A DNA stretch of 64,000 nucleotides from Kutzneria chonburiensis (GCF_028622115.1 NZ_CP097263.1:4588001-4652000); one strand, 5' to 3'. Shown: positions 1 to 8,264, counted from the stretch's first letter. Notes: generated by a model not told the origin, from the sequence alone. Made by a program: numbers and translations.

Positions 1-2236
1 CCGTAGCCGGATCAGCACGGCGCTGGTGACGGTCGGCGTGGCCTTGGGCGTGTCCCTGGTGCTGTGGCTGGCTTCCGCGCCGCACGCGTTGCAGGAGCGG
101 GCCGACCGGACTGCCTGGAGCAACGGCGACAACACGGTCAGCCAGACCGACAACCGGGCCCAGGTGGTGATGGCGACCAACCAGGACCAGTTCGACGGCA
201 AGCTGATCCACCGGTACGACATCACCCGCGCGCACGTCGGCGGTTACGTCTCACTGCCGCCGGGAATCCGGGAATTCCCCGAGCCGGGCCAGGTTCTGCT
301 GTCGCCGGCACTGGCCGCGCTGGTCAAGGCCAACCCGCCGGAGAAGCTCGGCGACCGGTTCCCCGGGCAGCTGGTCGACGAGATCGGCCCGCAGGCGCTG
401 GAGTACCCGGACGAGCTGGTCGCGATCATCGGCCACGACGTGGGCACGGTCGACGGCTGGGCGCTGACCGGCCTCGGCGGCAAGGTCGGCTACGCCGCCG
501 ACAACGCCGACATGCTGTACCTGCTGACCCGCATCGGCATGGTGGTGCTGATCGTGCCATGCCTGGTGCTGGTGGCCTCGGCCGCGCGGCTGACCGCGAC
601 CCGCCGGGAGCGGCGGCTGGCGGCCCTGCGGTTGGCCGGCGCGTCCCCGACGCAGGTGATCGCCATGGCGGCGATCGAGACGGTGGTCGGGGCGGTGCTG
701 GGCAGCGTGATCGCCGTACTGGCGGCCGAGCCGCTGAGCCATCTCACCGCGCAGATCCCGTGGGGCGGCGGGACTTGGCAGCCCGGCGACTTCACGTCCG
801 GGCCGCTGTTCACCGCCTTCATCGCCGTGCTGGCGCCGGTGCTCGTGGTCGCCGCGGCGGTGCTGGGGCTGCGCCGCGTCGTCGCCAAGCCGCTGGGCGC
901 GGCCACGGAGCAGACCCGGCGCAAGATCAGCCCGGCCCGGCTGCTCGGGCTGATCGTCGCCGGCGGCGTGTTCCTGCTGGGGACGACCATCGCGACCGGC
1001 CAGGTCGGTGGACGGGACCGGTTCACCGTGGTGCTGGTCGGGCTCGGGGCGGTCGGGATGGCGCTGGTGCTGGCCGGCCCGGTCGTGACGGCCTTGGTCG
1101 GACGGTATTTCGTGGCGCGGTGGCGTAAACCGTCCACGCTGCTGGCCGGGCGGCGGCTGCTGGGCGACCCGGTGGCGTCGTTCCGGGCCGCGGCCGGTGT
1201 CGTGGTGGCGGTGTTCGCCGGCTCGCTGGCCCTGACCATGCTGCCGGGGATCGAGGACCAGGTGCGGGTGTTCACCGGGCCGTGGAAGGACTCGGCCATC
1301 GTGGCCGACTCCGTCGGCCGGAACACCGACGTCATCGGGCAGCTGCGGGCCCGGCTGGCCGAGCACAAGCTGGACGCCGAGGTCGTCCCCCTGGTGGGTG
1401 GTTATCTGAAGTCCACTTCGGACGATTACCAGCCGAGCTACAAAGCCGTGATCGCGCCGTGCAAGGATGTCGCGAAAGTCCTGTCGGGACTGTCGGCAAG
1501 CGATTGCGTCGAAGGGCCGGCCGTGTACATGCCGCTGGGCTACCAGAGCTCCATGCACGACCTGGAGTTCGCGAAGGGCAATCGGAGTCCCAACGGTGAC
1601 GTGCCGGCGCCCGTGCGGCTGCCCGAGGACACTCCGCTGCACGCCATCGCCGGCGACGCCCAGATCATGGTCATCGACCCGGCCGTGTTCCCCGACCTGG
1701 CCGCGCAGCCGACCGGTGCCGCCACCACGACGACACCGTCCAATCGGGACGCCGTGTACACCGCGGTGGTGCGGCTGCTGCCGGATGTGCCGGTGGCGGA
1801 CAACATCCGGGACTCCAGCCACAGCGCCACGCTGATGGACGACCTGCGCCGGGCCACGGCCATCGGACTGGCACTGATGGCGTTGCTCAGCGGGGCCAGC
1901 GCGGCGGTGGCCGCGGCCGGCTCGGTGATCGACCGGCGACGGACGTTCGGCGCGTTGATCGCCGCCGGCACGCCCGTACGGGTGTTGGGGCGGGCGCTGC
2001 GGCGCGAGGTCGTGCTGCCGGTGCTGGTGGCCACACTGGGCGCCAGTCTGGCCGGAATGTTGGTCGGCCTCGGGTTGCTTTCTGTGACGCACAGCATCTC
2101 CGGGCGCGGTGAGGCTTTGCTCAACTTCTGGATTCTCGCGCCGGCCGCCGCCGGATTCGTCGTCGCGTTGGCCGCGGCGATGGCGTGTGGACCTGTGCTT
2201 CGCACATTCAGCGCCAGAGACTACTCGTACGAGTGA
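1..2236 (+). CDS. FtsX-like ABC transporter permease, 5' end cut by window
   Basis: Membrane subunit of a MacB/FtsX-type ABC transporter, which works with a separate ATPase to act on lipids, peptides or cell-envelope material; the substrate is unknown. The frame is open from base 2 with no start that must be used, so the true start lies upstream. Visible are a first membrane segment, a large extracytoplasmic domain, an FtsX core with the family-like stretch LAALRLAGAS (about base 620), further hydrophobic segments, a second long external domain (about bases 1230-1830) and a second FtsX core ending near base 2200. This double-FtsX layout of more than 740 residues is usual for actinobacterial permeases. 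The partner ATPase is expected just upstream, outside the window. Confidence 0.85.
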   Translation, partial: RSRISTALVTVGVALGVSLVLWLASAPHALQERADRTAWSNGDNTVSQTDNRAQVVMATNQDQFDGKLIHRYDITRAHVGGYVSLPPGIREFPEPGQVLLSPALAALVKANPPEKLGDRFPGQLVDEIGPQALEYPDELVAIIGHDVGTVDGWALTGLGGKVGYAADNADMLYLLTRIGMVVLIVPCLVLVASAARLTATRRERRLAALRLAGASPTQVIAMAAIETVVGAVLGSVIAVLAAEPLSHLTAQIPWGGGTWQPGDFTSGPLFTAFIAVLAPVLVVAAAVLGLRRVVAKPLGAATEQTRRKISPARLLGLIVAGGVFLLGTTIATGQVGGRDRFTVVLVGLGAVGMALVLAGPVVTALVGRYFVARWRKPSTLLAGRRLLGDPVASFRAAAGVVVAVFAGSLALTMLPGIEDQVRVFTGPWKDSAIVADSVGRNTDVIGQLRARLAEHKLDAEVVPLVGGYLKSTSDDYQPSYKAVIAPCKDVAKVLSGLSASDCVEGPAVYMPLGYQSSMHDLEFAKGNRSPNGDVPAPVRLPEDTPLHAIAGDAQIMVIDPAVFPDLAAQPTGAATTTTPSNRDAVYTAVVRLLPDVPVADNIRDSSHSATLMDDLRRATAIGLALMALLSGASAAVAAAGSVIDRRRTFGALIAAGTPVRVLGRALRREVVLPVLVATLGASLAGMLVGLGLLSVTHSISGRGEALLNFWILAPAAAGFVVALAAAMACGPVLRTFSARDYSYE

Positions 2237-2320
2237 CCGGCGTCACACCCAATCGTCGCAACATGACCCCGTGCTCGCGCATCAAGTGGACGTGGGGATC
2301 GCTCGGGGGAAGGAAACCGA

Positions 2321-3529
2321 ATGCTGCTCAGGATCGACCCGGTCCAACGCTGGCTGGCGGCCAACGCGCGCACGATCTTCGCCGTCGGCCTCGGGGCCGC
2401 CCTGCTGATGGGCGCGCTGTGGCCGGGTGGCGGCCTGATCGACATGCAGGTCTACCAGGCCGGCGCCCAGACCTGGCTGCACGGCGGCCCGCTGTACTCG
2501 CACCCGGTCCTCGGCCCGATGGAGTTCACGTATCCGCCCATCGCGGCCGTGCTGTTCCTGCCGCTGGCCGTGCTGCCGCTGCCGGTCCTCGGCGTGTTGT
2601 GGGTGGCCGGCAACCTCGGCCTGCTGTGGCTGATCATCCGGCGCTGCCAGGAGCGCGTCGGCCTGCCGCCGGAGCTGGCCCTGGTGTTCGCGGTGGCGGC
2701 CCTGTGGCTGGAGCCGGTGCGCACCACCCTGCTGCTCGGGCAGATCAACCTTGTGCTGCTTGCCCTTGTGGTGTTCGACCTGTGCCGCAACAAGCGTTCC
2801 AAGTGGGCCGGAGTCGGCGTCGGCCTGGCCGCCGCGGTGAAGCTCACGCCGCTGCTTTTCGTGGTGTACCTGGTGTTCGCGCGCCGCTTCCGTGAGGCGG
2901 CGGTGGCCATGGCGACGTTCGTGGCGACTGTCGTGATTGGACTGCTGATCGTGCCGGAAGCCGCGCATTACTGGCTGGGCGGCGTGTTCGGCGACTCCAC
3001 GCGGGTCGGCCCGGTGCTGAACTGGTCCAACCAGTCGCTGCACGGCATGCTGGCCCGGGTGCTCGGCGAGCCGCAGTCCAAGCTGCCCTGGCTGGCGGTC
3101 GCCGGCGTGGTCGCGCTGGCCGGCACGTTCCTGGCCGGACTGGCCGACCGGCGCGGCGACCGGGTGCTGGCCATCGGCCTGGCCGGCCTGACCGCGTGCG
3201 CGGTGTCGCCGTTCTCGTGGGAGCACCACTGGGTGTGGTTCCTCCCCGTGATCATCGGGTTGGCCGGCAAGCGGATCGGCTGGTGGGCGCCCGGCCTGGT
3301 GTTCCTGGCCGCCTTGGCCATGCCGACCGAGCTGGTGCCGGTCGACTTCATCCACGGCATGCCAACGGGCTTCATCTCCTGGGACCGGCTGTCCGGCCCG
3401 ATCGAGTTCTTCGTGCGCAACATGTATCCGACAGTGCTGGTGGCGCTGCTCATCGGCATCGGGATGCGCTATGGTCGACAGCGGCTCGCAGGGAGCCGCC
3501 GGTCCGCGGAAAGGGTTCAACCCGCCTGA
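2321..3529 (+). CDS. GT87 family mannosyltransferase (DUF2029)
   Basis: Polytopic glycosyltransferase of 402 residues resembling the GT87 (PimE-like) family, which uses polyprenyl-phosphate mannose to add alpha-1,2-mannose on the outer face of the membrane. The family signature near the N terminus is clear: a membrane segment, then DMQVYQAGA and, after a short loop, FTYPPIAAVLF, followed by about eight more hydrophobic segments. A purine-rich stretch (GGGGGAAGGAAA) lies just ahead of the ATG. It stands alone between the permease and the ankyrin gene. The acceptor (lipid, lipoglycan or protein) cannot be read from sequence. Confidence 0.85.
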   Translation: MLLRIDPVQRWLAANARTIFAVGLGAALLMGALWPGGGLIDMQVYQAGAQTWLHGGPLYSHPVLGPMEFTYPPIAAVLFLPLAVLPLPVLGVLWVAGNLGLLWLIIRRCQERVGLPPELALVFAVAALWLEPVRTTLLLGQINLVLLALVVFDLCRNKRSKWAGVGVGLAAAVKLTPLLFVVYLVFARRFREAAVAMATFVATVVIGLLIVPEAAHYWLGGVFGDSTRVGPVLNWSNQSLHGMLARVLGEPQSKLPWLAVAGVVALAGTFLAGLADRRGDRVLAIGLAGLTACAVSPFSWEHHWVWFLPVIIGLAGKRIGWWAPGLVFLAALAMPTELVPVDFIHGMPTGFISWDRLSGPIEFFVRNMYPTVLVALLIGIGMRYGRQRLAGSRRSAERVQPA

Positions 3530-3554
3530 GCGGTTCCCTGGTTGTGTGCCGGTA

Positions 3555-3600
3555 CCTCCTTTCAGCCTGGCTACGCGGACAGCAGGCGCGTGAAAGGAGG
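3555..3600 (+). promoter_or_regulatory. Hairpin sequestering the ribosome binding site of the ankyrin gene
   Basis: Bases 3555-3564 (CCTCCTTTCA) are an exact reverse complement of 3591-3600 (TGAAAGGAGG), which holds the Shine-Dalgarno sequence of the gene starting at 3606. A second 5-bp stem (3565-3569 with 3583-3587) stacks on it, with a 3-base bulge on one side. The 15 paired positions would hide the whole AAAGGAGG. This suggests translational control (thermosensor, ligand-bound leader or protein-opened switch). There is no U-tract, so a plain terminator is less likely. Confidence 0.6.
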
Positions 3601-3605
3601 TCGCC

Positions 3606-4985
3606 GTGCCTTCGCTGCCGGACGACCCCAGTTTCGACCACCTCCGCCGTCAGGCGCGGGCGCTGCACCGCGCCGTTGTCGCCGGGGACGCTGACGCCCT
3701 GGCCCGCGTGCGGCGGTCCTACGGGACTTTCTCGCGATTCCCGCTGGCCACGGCCCAGCTGGTGGTGGCCCGTGAGTACGGGTTCGCCAGCTGGGCCCGG
3801 CTCAAGGAGCACGTGGCGGTCATCGACCGCTACCGCTGGCCGCGACGTAACGGCATGCCCGTTACGTCATCACCGTCGGACGAGTTCTGCCGGCTGGCCT
3901 GCCTGAACTACACCAACGACGACCCGGCATCCCGGGCCCGGGCGGTCCTGCCGGACGAGCCGCACATCTGGGCCGCCGCAGCGGCCGGCAACACCGCGCG
4001 CGTCGCCTCACTGTTGGCCGCCGACCCTTCGCTGGCGCGGCGTGAGGGCGGGCCGCACCTGTGGGAACCGTTGGCCTACCTGGCCTACTCCCGGGTCAGC
4101 CCCGGCGTGCCGCTGCTGACCGCGCGGCTCTTGCTGGACTACGGGGCGGATCCCAACACCGGGTACCTGTGGGGCGGGCTGCCGTCTCCGTTCACGCTGC
4201 TGACCGGGGTCTTCGGCGAGGGCGAGCAGGGTGCCGACCGGCAGCCCCGGCACCCACAGTCGTTGGCGCTGGCCGAGATGCTGTTGCGGGCCGGGGCCGA
4301 TCCCAATGACAGCCAGACGTTGTACAACCGCCAGTTCAACGCCGACGACTCCCATTTGACGCTGTTGTTCCGCTACGGGCTCGGGCGGGGCGACGGCGGT
4401 CCCTGGCGGGCGCGGCTGTCGTTGCCGTCGCCGCCGGAACTGATGGCCACGCAGCTGCGGTGGGCCGTGACGCATGATCAGCGGGATCGGGTGCGGCTCA
4501 TGGTGTCCGAGGGCGTCGAGTTCCGTACCGGTTTCGTGGAACTGGCCCTGGTCAACGGAAACACCTCGGTGGCCGAGTTTCTGCGATCGGCCGGAGCTGT
4601 GGAACCGGTGCTGGATCCGGTGTCCTCGTTCGTGGCCGCCGTCCTCAGCGGCGGCTCGTTCGATCCCGCCGTCGTGTCTTCGGCACTGGCCGCCCGGCCC
4701 GGCCTGGTGGTGTGGGCCGCCGCCAACGACCGGCTCGAAGCCGTGCGATTGTTGGTGTCACTGGGTTTCGACGTCAACACCCTCGGCCGCGGCGATGTGC
4801 CGCTGGAGCAGCCGTGGCAGACCGCGCTGCACACGGCCGCCGGCCGCGGCAACCTGGCCATGGCCGAGCTGTTGCTATCCCTGGGCGCGGACCCGTCGAT
4901 CCGTGACGCGCGGTTCGACGCCACTCCCCTCGGCTGGGCCGAGCACGAGGGACATGCCGAGCTCATCGCACTGCTGACTCCGTAG
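3606..4985 (+). CDS. Ankyrin-repeat protein
   Basis: Cytoplasmic protein of 459 residues with no signal peptide. The N-terminal 75 residues (FDHLRRQARAL, then FASWARLKEHV) form the short helical module often found in front of ankyrin repeats in actinobacteria. Ankyrin-type repeats follow around residues 160-240 (LLLDYGADPN, LLRAGADPN) and 370-459 (LLVSLGFDVN, LLLSLGADPS). Such proteins mediate protein-protein contacts; no enzymatic motif is visible. GTG start chosen because a perfect AAAGGAGG lies 5 bases upstream. That site is masked by an upstream hairpin, so expression is probably conditional. The 3' end overlaps the convergent SRPBCC gene by 23 bases. A 19-bp palindrome shared with other loci lies inside the gene at 3847-3865. 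Confidence 0.8.
   Translation: MPSLPDDPSFDHLRRQARALHRAVVAGDADALARVRRSYGTFSRFPLATAQLVVAREYGFASWARLKEHVAVIDRYRWPRRNGMPVTSSPSDEFCRLACLNYTNDDPASRARAVLPDEPHIWAAAAAGNTARVASLLAADPSLARREGGPHLWEPLAYLAYSRVSPGVPLLTARLLLDYGADPNTGYLWGGLPSPFTLLTGVFGEGEQGADRQPRHPQSLALAEMLLRAGADPNDSQTLYNRQFNADDSHLTLLFRYGLGRGDGGPWRARLSLPSPPELMATQLRWAVTHDQRDRVRLMVSEGVEFRTGFVELALVNGNTSVAEFLRSAGAVEPVLDPVSSFVAAVLSGGSFDPAVVSSALAARPGLVVWAAANDRLEAVRLLVSLGFDVNTLGRGDVPLEQPWQTALHTAAGRGNLAMAELLLSLGADPSIRDARFDATPLGWAEHEGHAELIALLTP
3847..3865. other. Dispersed palindrome GTAACG-N7-CGTTAC, copy 1 (exact)
   Basis: Exact copy inside the ankyrin gene. The arms extend by three more paired bases on each side (GAC/GTC), the longest arms among the eight copies. 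Confidence 0.7.
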
Positions 4986-5406
4986 TCGCCCGGTCGGCGA
5001 GGCCCTGCACGAACTGTTCGGTGATTCGTTGCAGGGCCCGCCGGTACAGCCAGCCCATGCCCGGCACCTTGGCCCGGAACGTGGTGTGCCAGTGGATGTC
5101 CGTGCCGTCGCCGGCCGGCGTGAGGTCGATGTCGGCGCGGTAGTCGCGCAGGGCAAGGCCGGCCAGCAGGGCGTAGCTGAAGCGGCGCTCCGGCACGATC
5201 TCGACGATCTCCTCGCGCATCAGGTAGCGCCCGGTGCGGAAGTTCCGGATCGCGCCGACGCTCTCGCCGCCGTCCGGTCCAGGTCGTTCCAATGTGAAGC
5301 TTTCCACCGTGCCCCACTCGGGCCAGGTCGAGCCGTCCCGCAGCAGGGCATGCACGGTCGCCGGGCTCGCCGCGGCGTGCGCTCTCGCCTCGATCCGCTT
5401 GGTCAT
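4963..5406 (-). CDS. SRPBCC (START-like) family protein
   Basis: Protein of 147 residues with the helix-grip fold of the polyketide cyclase/dehydrase and lipid-transport superfamily; usually binds a small hydrophobic ligand or modifies an aromatic substrate. It starts MTKRIEARAHAAASPATVHAL, with the typical WPEWGTVESFTLERPG loop around residue 35 and the C-terminal helix at residues 120-140. Its ATG begins directly at the edge of a 30-bp intergenic operator region shared with the divergent TetR gene, so the TetR protein very likely represses it. No ribosome binding site fits between operator and ATG, pointing to a leaderless transcript. Confidence 0.8.
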   Translation of the reverse strand: MTKRIEARAHAAASPATVHALLRDGSTWPEWGTVESFTLERPGPDGGESVGAIRNFRTGRYLMREEIVEIVPERRFSYALLAGLALRDYRADIDLTPAGDGTDIHWHTTFRAKVPGMGWLYRRALQRITEQFVQGLADRATTESAVR

Positions 5407-5436
5407 GTACCAAACGGTACACGTACCATCTGGTAC
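5407..5436. promoter_or_regulatory. Tandem TetR operators GTACC-N4-GGTAC
   Basis: The whole intergenic region between the divergent SRPBCC and TetR genes is two copies of a 14-bp palindrome: GTACCAAACGGTAC (5407-5420) and GTACCATCTGGTAC (5423-5436), 16 bp apart. The start codons of both genes touch the outer edges, so promoters must lie within the operators or the neighbouring gene and both mRNAs are probably leaderless. Confidence 0.8.
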
Positions 5437-5991
5437 ATGAAAGACCCCAAGCGCGACCTGCTCCTACGGGCCGTCGACTACCTCTCCGCGCACGGCGTCA
5501 TCGCGCGCAGCCTGCGGCAGCTGGCCGCCGAGCTGGGCACCAGCCACCGGATGCTGATCTACCACTTCGGCTCCATGGAAGGCCTGCTGGTCGAGGTGGT
5601 GCGCGAGGTCGAGGCCCGGCAGCGGGCCGTGCTGGCCGATCTCGACCCCAGCGGCTCCCCCGCCGAGCTGGCCAAGGCCTTCTGGCGGCGGTTCACCGAC
5701 CCGGCGCTGTATCCCAACGAGCGGCTGTTCTTCGAGCTGTACGGGCAGGCCTTGCAGGGGCGTCCCGGCACCGAGGCGCTGCTGCCCGAGGTCGTCACCG
5801 CGTGGCTCGCGCCGCTCACCGAATTGGCGAAGAGTCACGGTCTTTCCGCGCAGGATGCGCTCGTGAGTGCGAGGCTGGGACTGGCCGTCACCCGCGGACT
5901 GCTGCTCGACCTGCTCGCCACCGGCGATCTGGCGGCCGTCAACGCCGCCATGGACCGTTTCGTGGACGCCTACGTGGCCGGGCTGCCGTGA
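5437..5991 (+). CDS. TetR/AcrR family transcriptional regulator
   Basis: Ligand-responsive repressor of 184 residues. Helix-turn-helix in residues 10-50 (SLRQLAAELGTSHRMLIYHFGS, split here by no break, ends with the usual YxHFxS motif); the rest is the helical ligand-binding and dimerisation part. A longer reading frame exists upstream, but the ATG at 5437 gives the correct family start and abuts the twin palindromes at 5407-5436, so it almost certainly represses itself and the divergent SRPBCC gene. The inducer is unknown; the SRPBCC partner suggests a small hydrophobic or aromatic compound. Confidence 0.85.
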   Translation: MKDPKRDLLLRAVDYLSAHGVIARSLRQLAAELGTSHRMLIYHFGSMEGLLVEVVREVEARQRAVLADLDPSGSPAELAKAFWRRFTDPALYPNERLFFELYGQALQGRPGTEALLPEVVTAWLAPLTELAKSHGLSAQDALVSARLGLAVTRGLLLDLLATGDLAAVNAAMDRFVDAYVAGLP

Positions 5992-6004
5992 CGATGTCTC
6001 GGTT

Positions 6005-6043
6005 TACCCACGCCGTATGGGTATGTTCACCCATTTTGTGAAC
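6005..6043. promoter_or_regulatory. Two adjacent inverted repeats upstream of the response regulator
   Basis: TACCCA-N7-TGGGTA (6005-6023) is followed after one base by GTTCAC-N7-GTGAAC (6025-6043). They lie 44-82 bases ahead of the ATG at 6087. Equal arm and spacer lengths suggest paired dimer-binding sites, possibly for the LuxR-type regulator itself. One could instead serve as a weak terminator of the TetR gene. Confidence 0.45.
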
Positions 6044-6086
6044 AACCTCTGGCGCGGTCCTCCGTGGTCACGCCAAGCTCCCGAGC

Positions 6087-6737
6087 ATGGGGAGCATTTC
6101 GGTCGTTCTCGCCGACGTCAACGACGTGGTGCGCAGCGGTCTTCGGGTGCTGCTCGCGCACGACCCCGAGATCCGGATCGTCGCCGAGGCCTGCGACGCC
6201 GGGCAGGCCGTGCGCGAGGTGCAGCGGCACCAGCCCGACCTCGTCGTCATGGACCTCCTCGCCGTTCGCGACGTCATCCAGGCCCGGGCCGGCGTCCGGG
6301 TGCTGGTCTTCACCCACGCCGACGACGATGAAAGCGTTTACCAGGCCATCCGCGCCGGGGCCCGCGGCTACCTGCTCAAGTCCGCCCAGCAGGCCGAGAT
6401 CACCCGCGCCGTCCGCGGCGTGGCCGCCGGCGAGGCCATCTTCGGCGACGGCGTCGCCCACCGCGTCGCCGACCTGCTCACCGCGCCGGCCCAGCGCACC
6501 GAGGACGTCTTCCCCGAGCTCACCCGGCGGGAGCGCCAGGTGCTCGACCTCATCGCCGACGGTCGTTCCAACTCCACCATCGCCCGCCAGCTCCACCTGG
6601 CCCCCAAGACCGTCAGCAACCACATCTCGGCGATCTTCACCAAGCTCCGCGCCGCCGACCGCGCCGAGGCCATCGCCCGGGCCCGCGACGCCGGCATCGG
6701 CGCCCGCCCCCGTCACCTCACCTCAGTCACCGCCTGA
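6087..6737 (+). CDS. Orphan NarL/LuxR-type response regulator with altered receiver
   Basis: Protein of 216 residues: receiver domain (about 1-115), linker, and LuxR-type helix-turn-helix (about 145-205; ELTRRERQVLDLIADGRSN followed by KTVSNHISAIFTKL). The presumed phosphoacceptor Asp in VVMDLL and the switch Thr and Lys (VLVFTHAD, YLLKS) are present. However, the usual acidic pair near the N terminus reads ADV instead of DD, and the loop after the Asp is several residues shorter than in NarL-type receivers, lacking the MPxxDG stretch. No histidine kinase is adjacent. It may be phosphorylated poorly or work without phosphorylation. The ribosome binding site is weak. Confidence 0.8.
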   Translation: MGSISVVLADVNDVVRSGLRVLLAHDPEIRIVAEACDAGQAVREVQRHQPDLVVMDLLAVRDVIQARAGVRVLVFTHADDDESVYQAIRAGARGYLLKSAQQAEITRAVRGVAAGEAIFGDGVAHRVADLLTAPAQRTEDVFPELTRRERQVLDLIADGRSNSTIARQLHLAPKTVSNHISAIFTKLRAADRAEAIARARDAGIGARPRHLTSVTA

Positions 6738-6793
6738 CCCCCGCGAGTCCCGCTCTCCGTCACACCGAAACACGTTCCCAGGCACACGCGTCG

Positions 6794-6848
6794 TGCCACG
6801 TGCGCTTCCTATGTGGCACCAGCGGTCAAGTGGGAAGCGCATGTGGCA
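6794..6848. repeat. Intergenic inverted repeat, family member 1
   Basis: Arms 6794-6809 and 6833-6848 pair at 15 of 16 positions around a 23-base loop. It lies downstream of the response regulator and beyond the end of the decayed leftward gene. Without gaps it matches a second element at 49214-49268 at about 38 of 55 positions, so it appears to be a dispersed intergenic repeat; it could also act as a bidirectional terminator. Confidence 0.55.
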
Positions 6849-6919
6849 GGGGCCAGCAGCTCGTCGGCGTCACGGGCGGTGGTGCGGAAGTGCCGGTGGC
6901 GTGGCGCGGTGGAAACCGC

Positions 6920-7266
6920 TTACCAGTCGGATCCGTAGGTCGTCATCAAGGCGACATGGCCGGCGGCCAACGAACCAAGCTCCACCACGCCGACGCCGGT
7001 GGTGACGCGGGCAGCGCCGAACCACACGGCGGAATCCCGCACCACAGCAGTGATCCGCGGCGTGCAGATGGGCGGATCGGGCTCGTGGCGAAGACCGTCC
7101 AGCGCAACGGAAGGCGGCTGACCGGCGGACAAGCGGTCGAAGACGGTGGCAACCTGCTCGCCGTTGCGGGGCTGCGGCCGGTGAGGGCGTAGCCGCCGAG
7201 CAGGGAACGGCCGATCCGGGCCAGGAGCACTACCCGACCCGGATACGGCGTCAAGGCGAAGCTCAC
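6920..7266 (-). pseudogene. Remnant of an IMP cyclohydrolase-like (PurO-type) gene
   Basis: Last gene of the leftward sugar operon. Its GTG (7266) overlaps the stop of the sugar isomerase gene as GTGA. The first frame reads PYPGRVVLL then GGYALTGRS, like the N terminus of PurO-type proteins. After about base 7175 homology continues in another frame: NGEQVATVF, ALDGLRHEPDPPICTPRI, then AAGHVALMTTYGSDW and stop at 6920. The centre, roughly 50 residues in intact relatives, is missing. An internal out-of-frame deletion best explains this. The family assignment is from memory of its motifs; a different YPGR/TGRS-type family is possible. Confidence 0.55.
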
Positions 7267-8264
7267 GAGCTGAAGGCGGAGTCGAAAGAGGCCTCGGGGG
7301 GCTCGATGCGGGTCATGGAACGGACGAAGGCCAAGGCGTCGGGGGCGCCGGTGAGGCGGTCCATGCCGGCGTCTTCCCATTCGACGGAAATGGGGCCGTC
7401 GTAGCCGATGCTGTTCAGCATCCGGAAACAGGCCTCCCACGGCACATCGCCGTGGCCGGTGGAGACGAAATCCCAACCGCGCCGGGGATCGCCCCACGGC
7501 AGGTGGGAGCCGAGCCGCCCGTTGCGGCCGTTGAAGCGCTTGACGGATTCCTTGCAGTCGACGTGATAGATGCGGTCACGGAAGTCGTAGAGGAAGCCGA
7601 CGGGATCGAGGTCCTGCCAGACGAAATGGCTGGGATCGAAGTTGAGGCCGAAAGCGGGGCGGTGGCCGATGGCCTCCAGGGTGCGCACGGTGGTCCAGTA
7701 GTCGTAGGCGATCTCGCCGGGATGCACCTCGTGCGCATAGCGCACGCCGACCTCGTCGAAGACGTCGAGGATGGGGTTCCACCGGTCGGCGAAGTCCTGG
7801 TAACCGCGCTCGATCATCGAATCGGGCACGGGCGGGAACATGGCCAAGGTGTGCCAGATGGACGAGCCGGTGAAACCGACGACGGTGCTGATGCCGAGCT
7901 TGGCGGCTGACCGGGCGGTGTCGGCGATCTCGGCGGCGGCCCGCTGCCGGACGCCCTCGGGATCGCCGTCGCCCCACACCCGAGGATGCAGGATGTTCTG
8001 GTGCCGCTCGTCGATGGGATGATCGCAGACGGCCTGACTGGTCAGGTGGCACGACAGCGTCCAGCACTGAAGGTTGTGCCGGGCAAGGGTTTCCTTGAAC
8101 TTCGGAATGTAAGCGTCGTCGGCCAAAGCCTCTTGCACGTCGAAGTGGTCGCCCCACGTGCAGACCTCGAGACCGTCGTAGCCCCAACCGGAAGCGAGCC
8201 GGCACACCTCCTCGAACGGCAGATCGGCCCACTGCCCGGTGAACAGCGTCACGGGACGAACCAT
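7263..8264 (-). CDS. Sugar phosphate isomerase/epimerase (xylose isomerase-like TIM barrel)
   Basis: TIM-barrel protein of 333 residues of the AP endonuclease 2 / xylose isomerase-like superfamily. It starts MVRPVTLFTGQWADLPFEE, with barrel strands such as YDGLEVCTWGDHFDV, NFDPSHFVWQDLDP and YHVDCKES carrying the His, Asp and Glu residues that usually bind a divalent metal. The start is set by a one-base TGATG overlap with the upstream Gfo/Idh gene; the longer frame upstream is spurious. Relatives isomerise or epimerise sugars, and some act as lyases on 3-keto-glycosides produced by Gfo/Idh enzymes, which fits this neighbourhood. Confidence 0.85.
   Translation of the reverse strand: MVRPVTLFTGQWADLPFEEVCRLASGWGYDGLEVCTWGDHFDVQEALADDAYIPKFKETLARHNLQCWTLSCHLTSQAVCDHPIDERHQNILHPRVWGDGDPEGVRQRAAAEIADTARSAAKLGISTVVGFTGSSIWHTLAMFPPVPDSMIERGYQDFADRWNPILDVFDEVGVRYAHEVHPGEIAYDYWTTVRTLEAIGHRPAFGLNFDPSHFVWQDLDPVGFLYDFRDRIYHVDCKESVKRFNGRNGRLGSHLPWGDPRRGWDFVSTGHGDVPWEACFRMLNSIGYDGPISVEWEDAGMDRLTGAPDALAFVRSMTRIEPPEASFDSAFSS

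Noticed and set aside
251-2092. Long antisense open frame opposite the FtsX gene
   Set aside because: Arg/His/Gln-rich, no domain motifs; typical antisense shadow in GC-rich DNA. The same holds for long antisense frames opposite the GT87, GH38, nitrate reductase and box genes.
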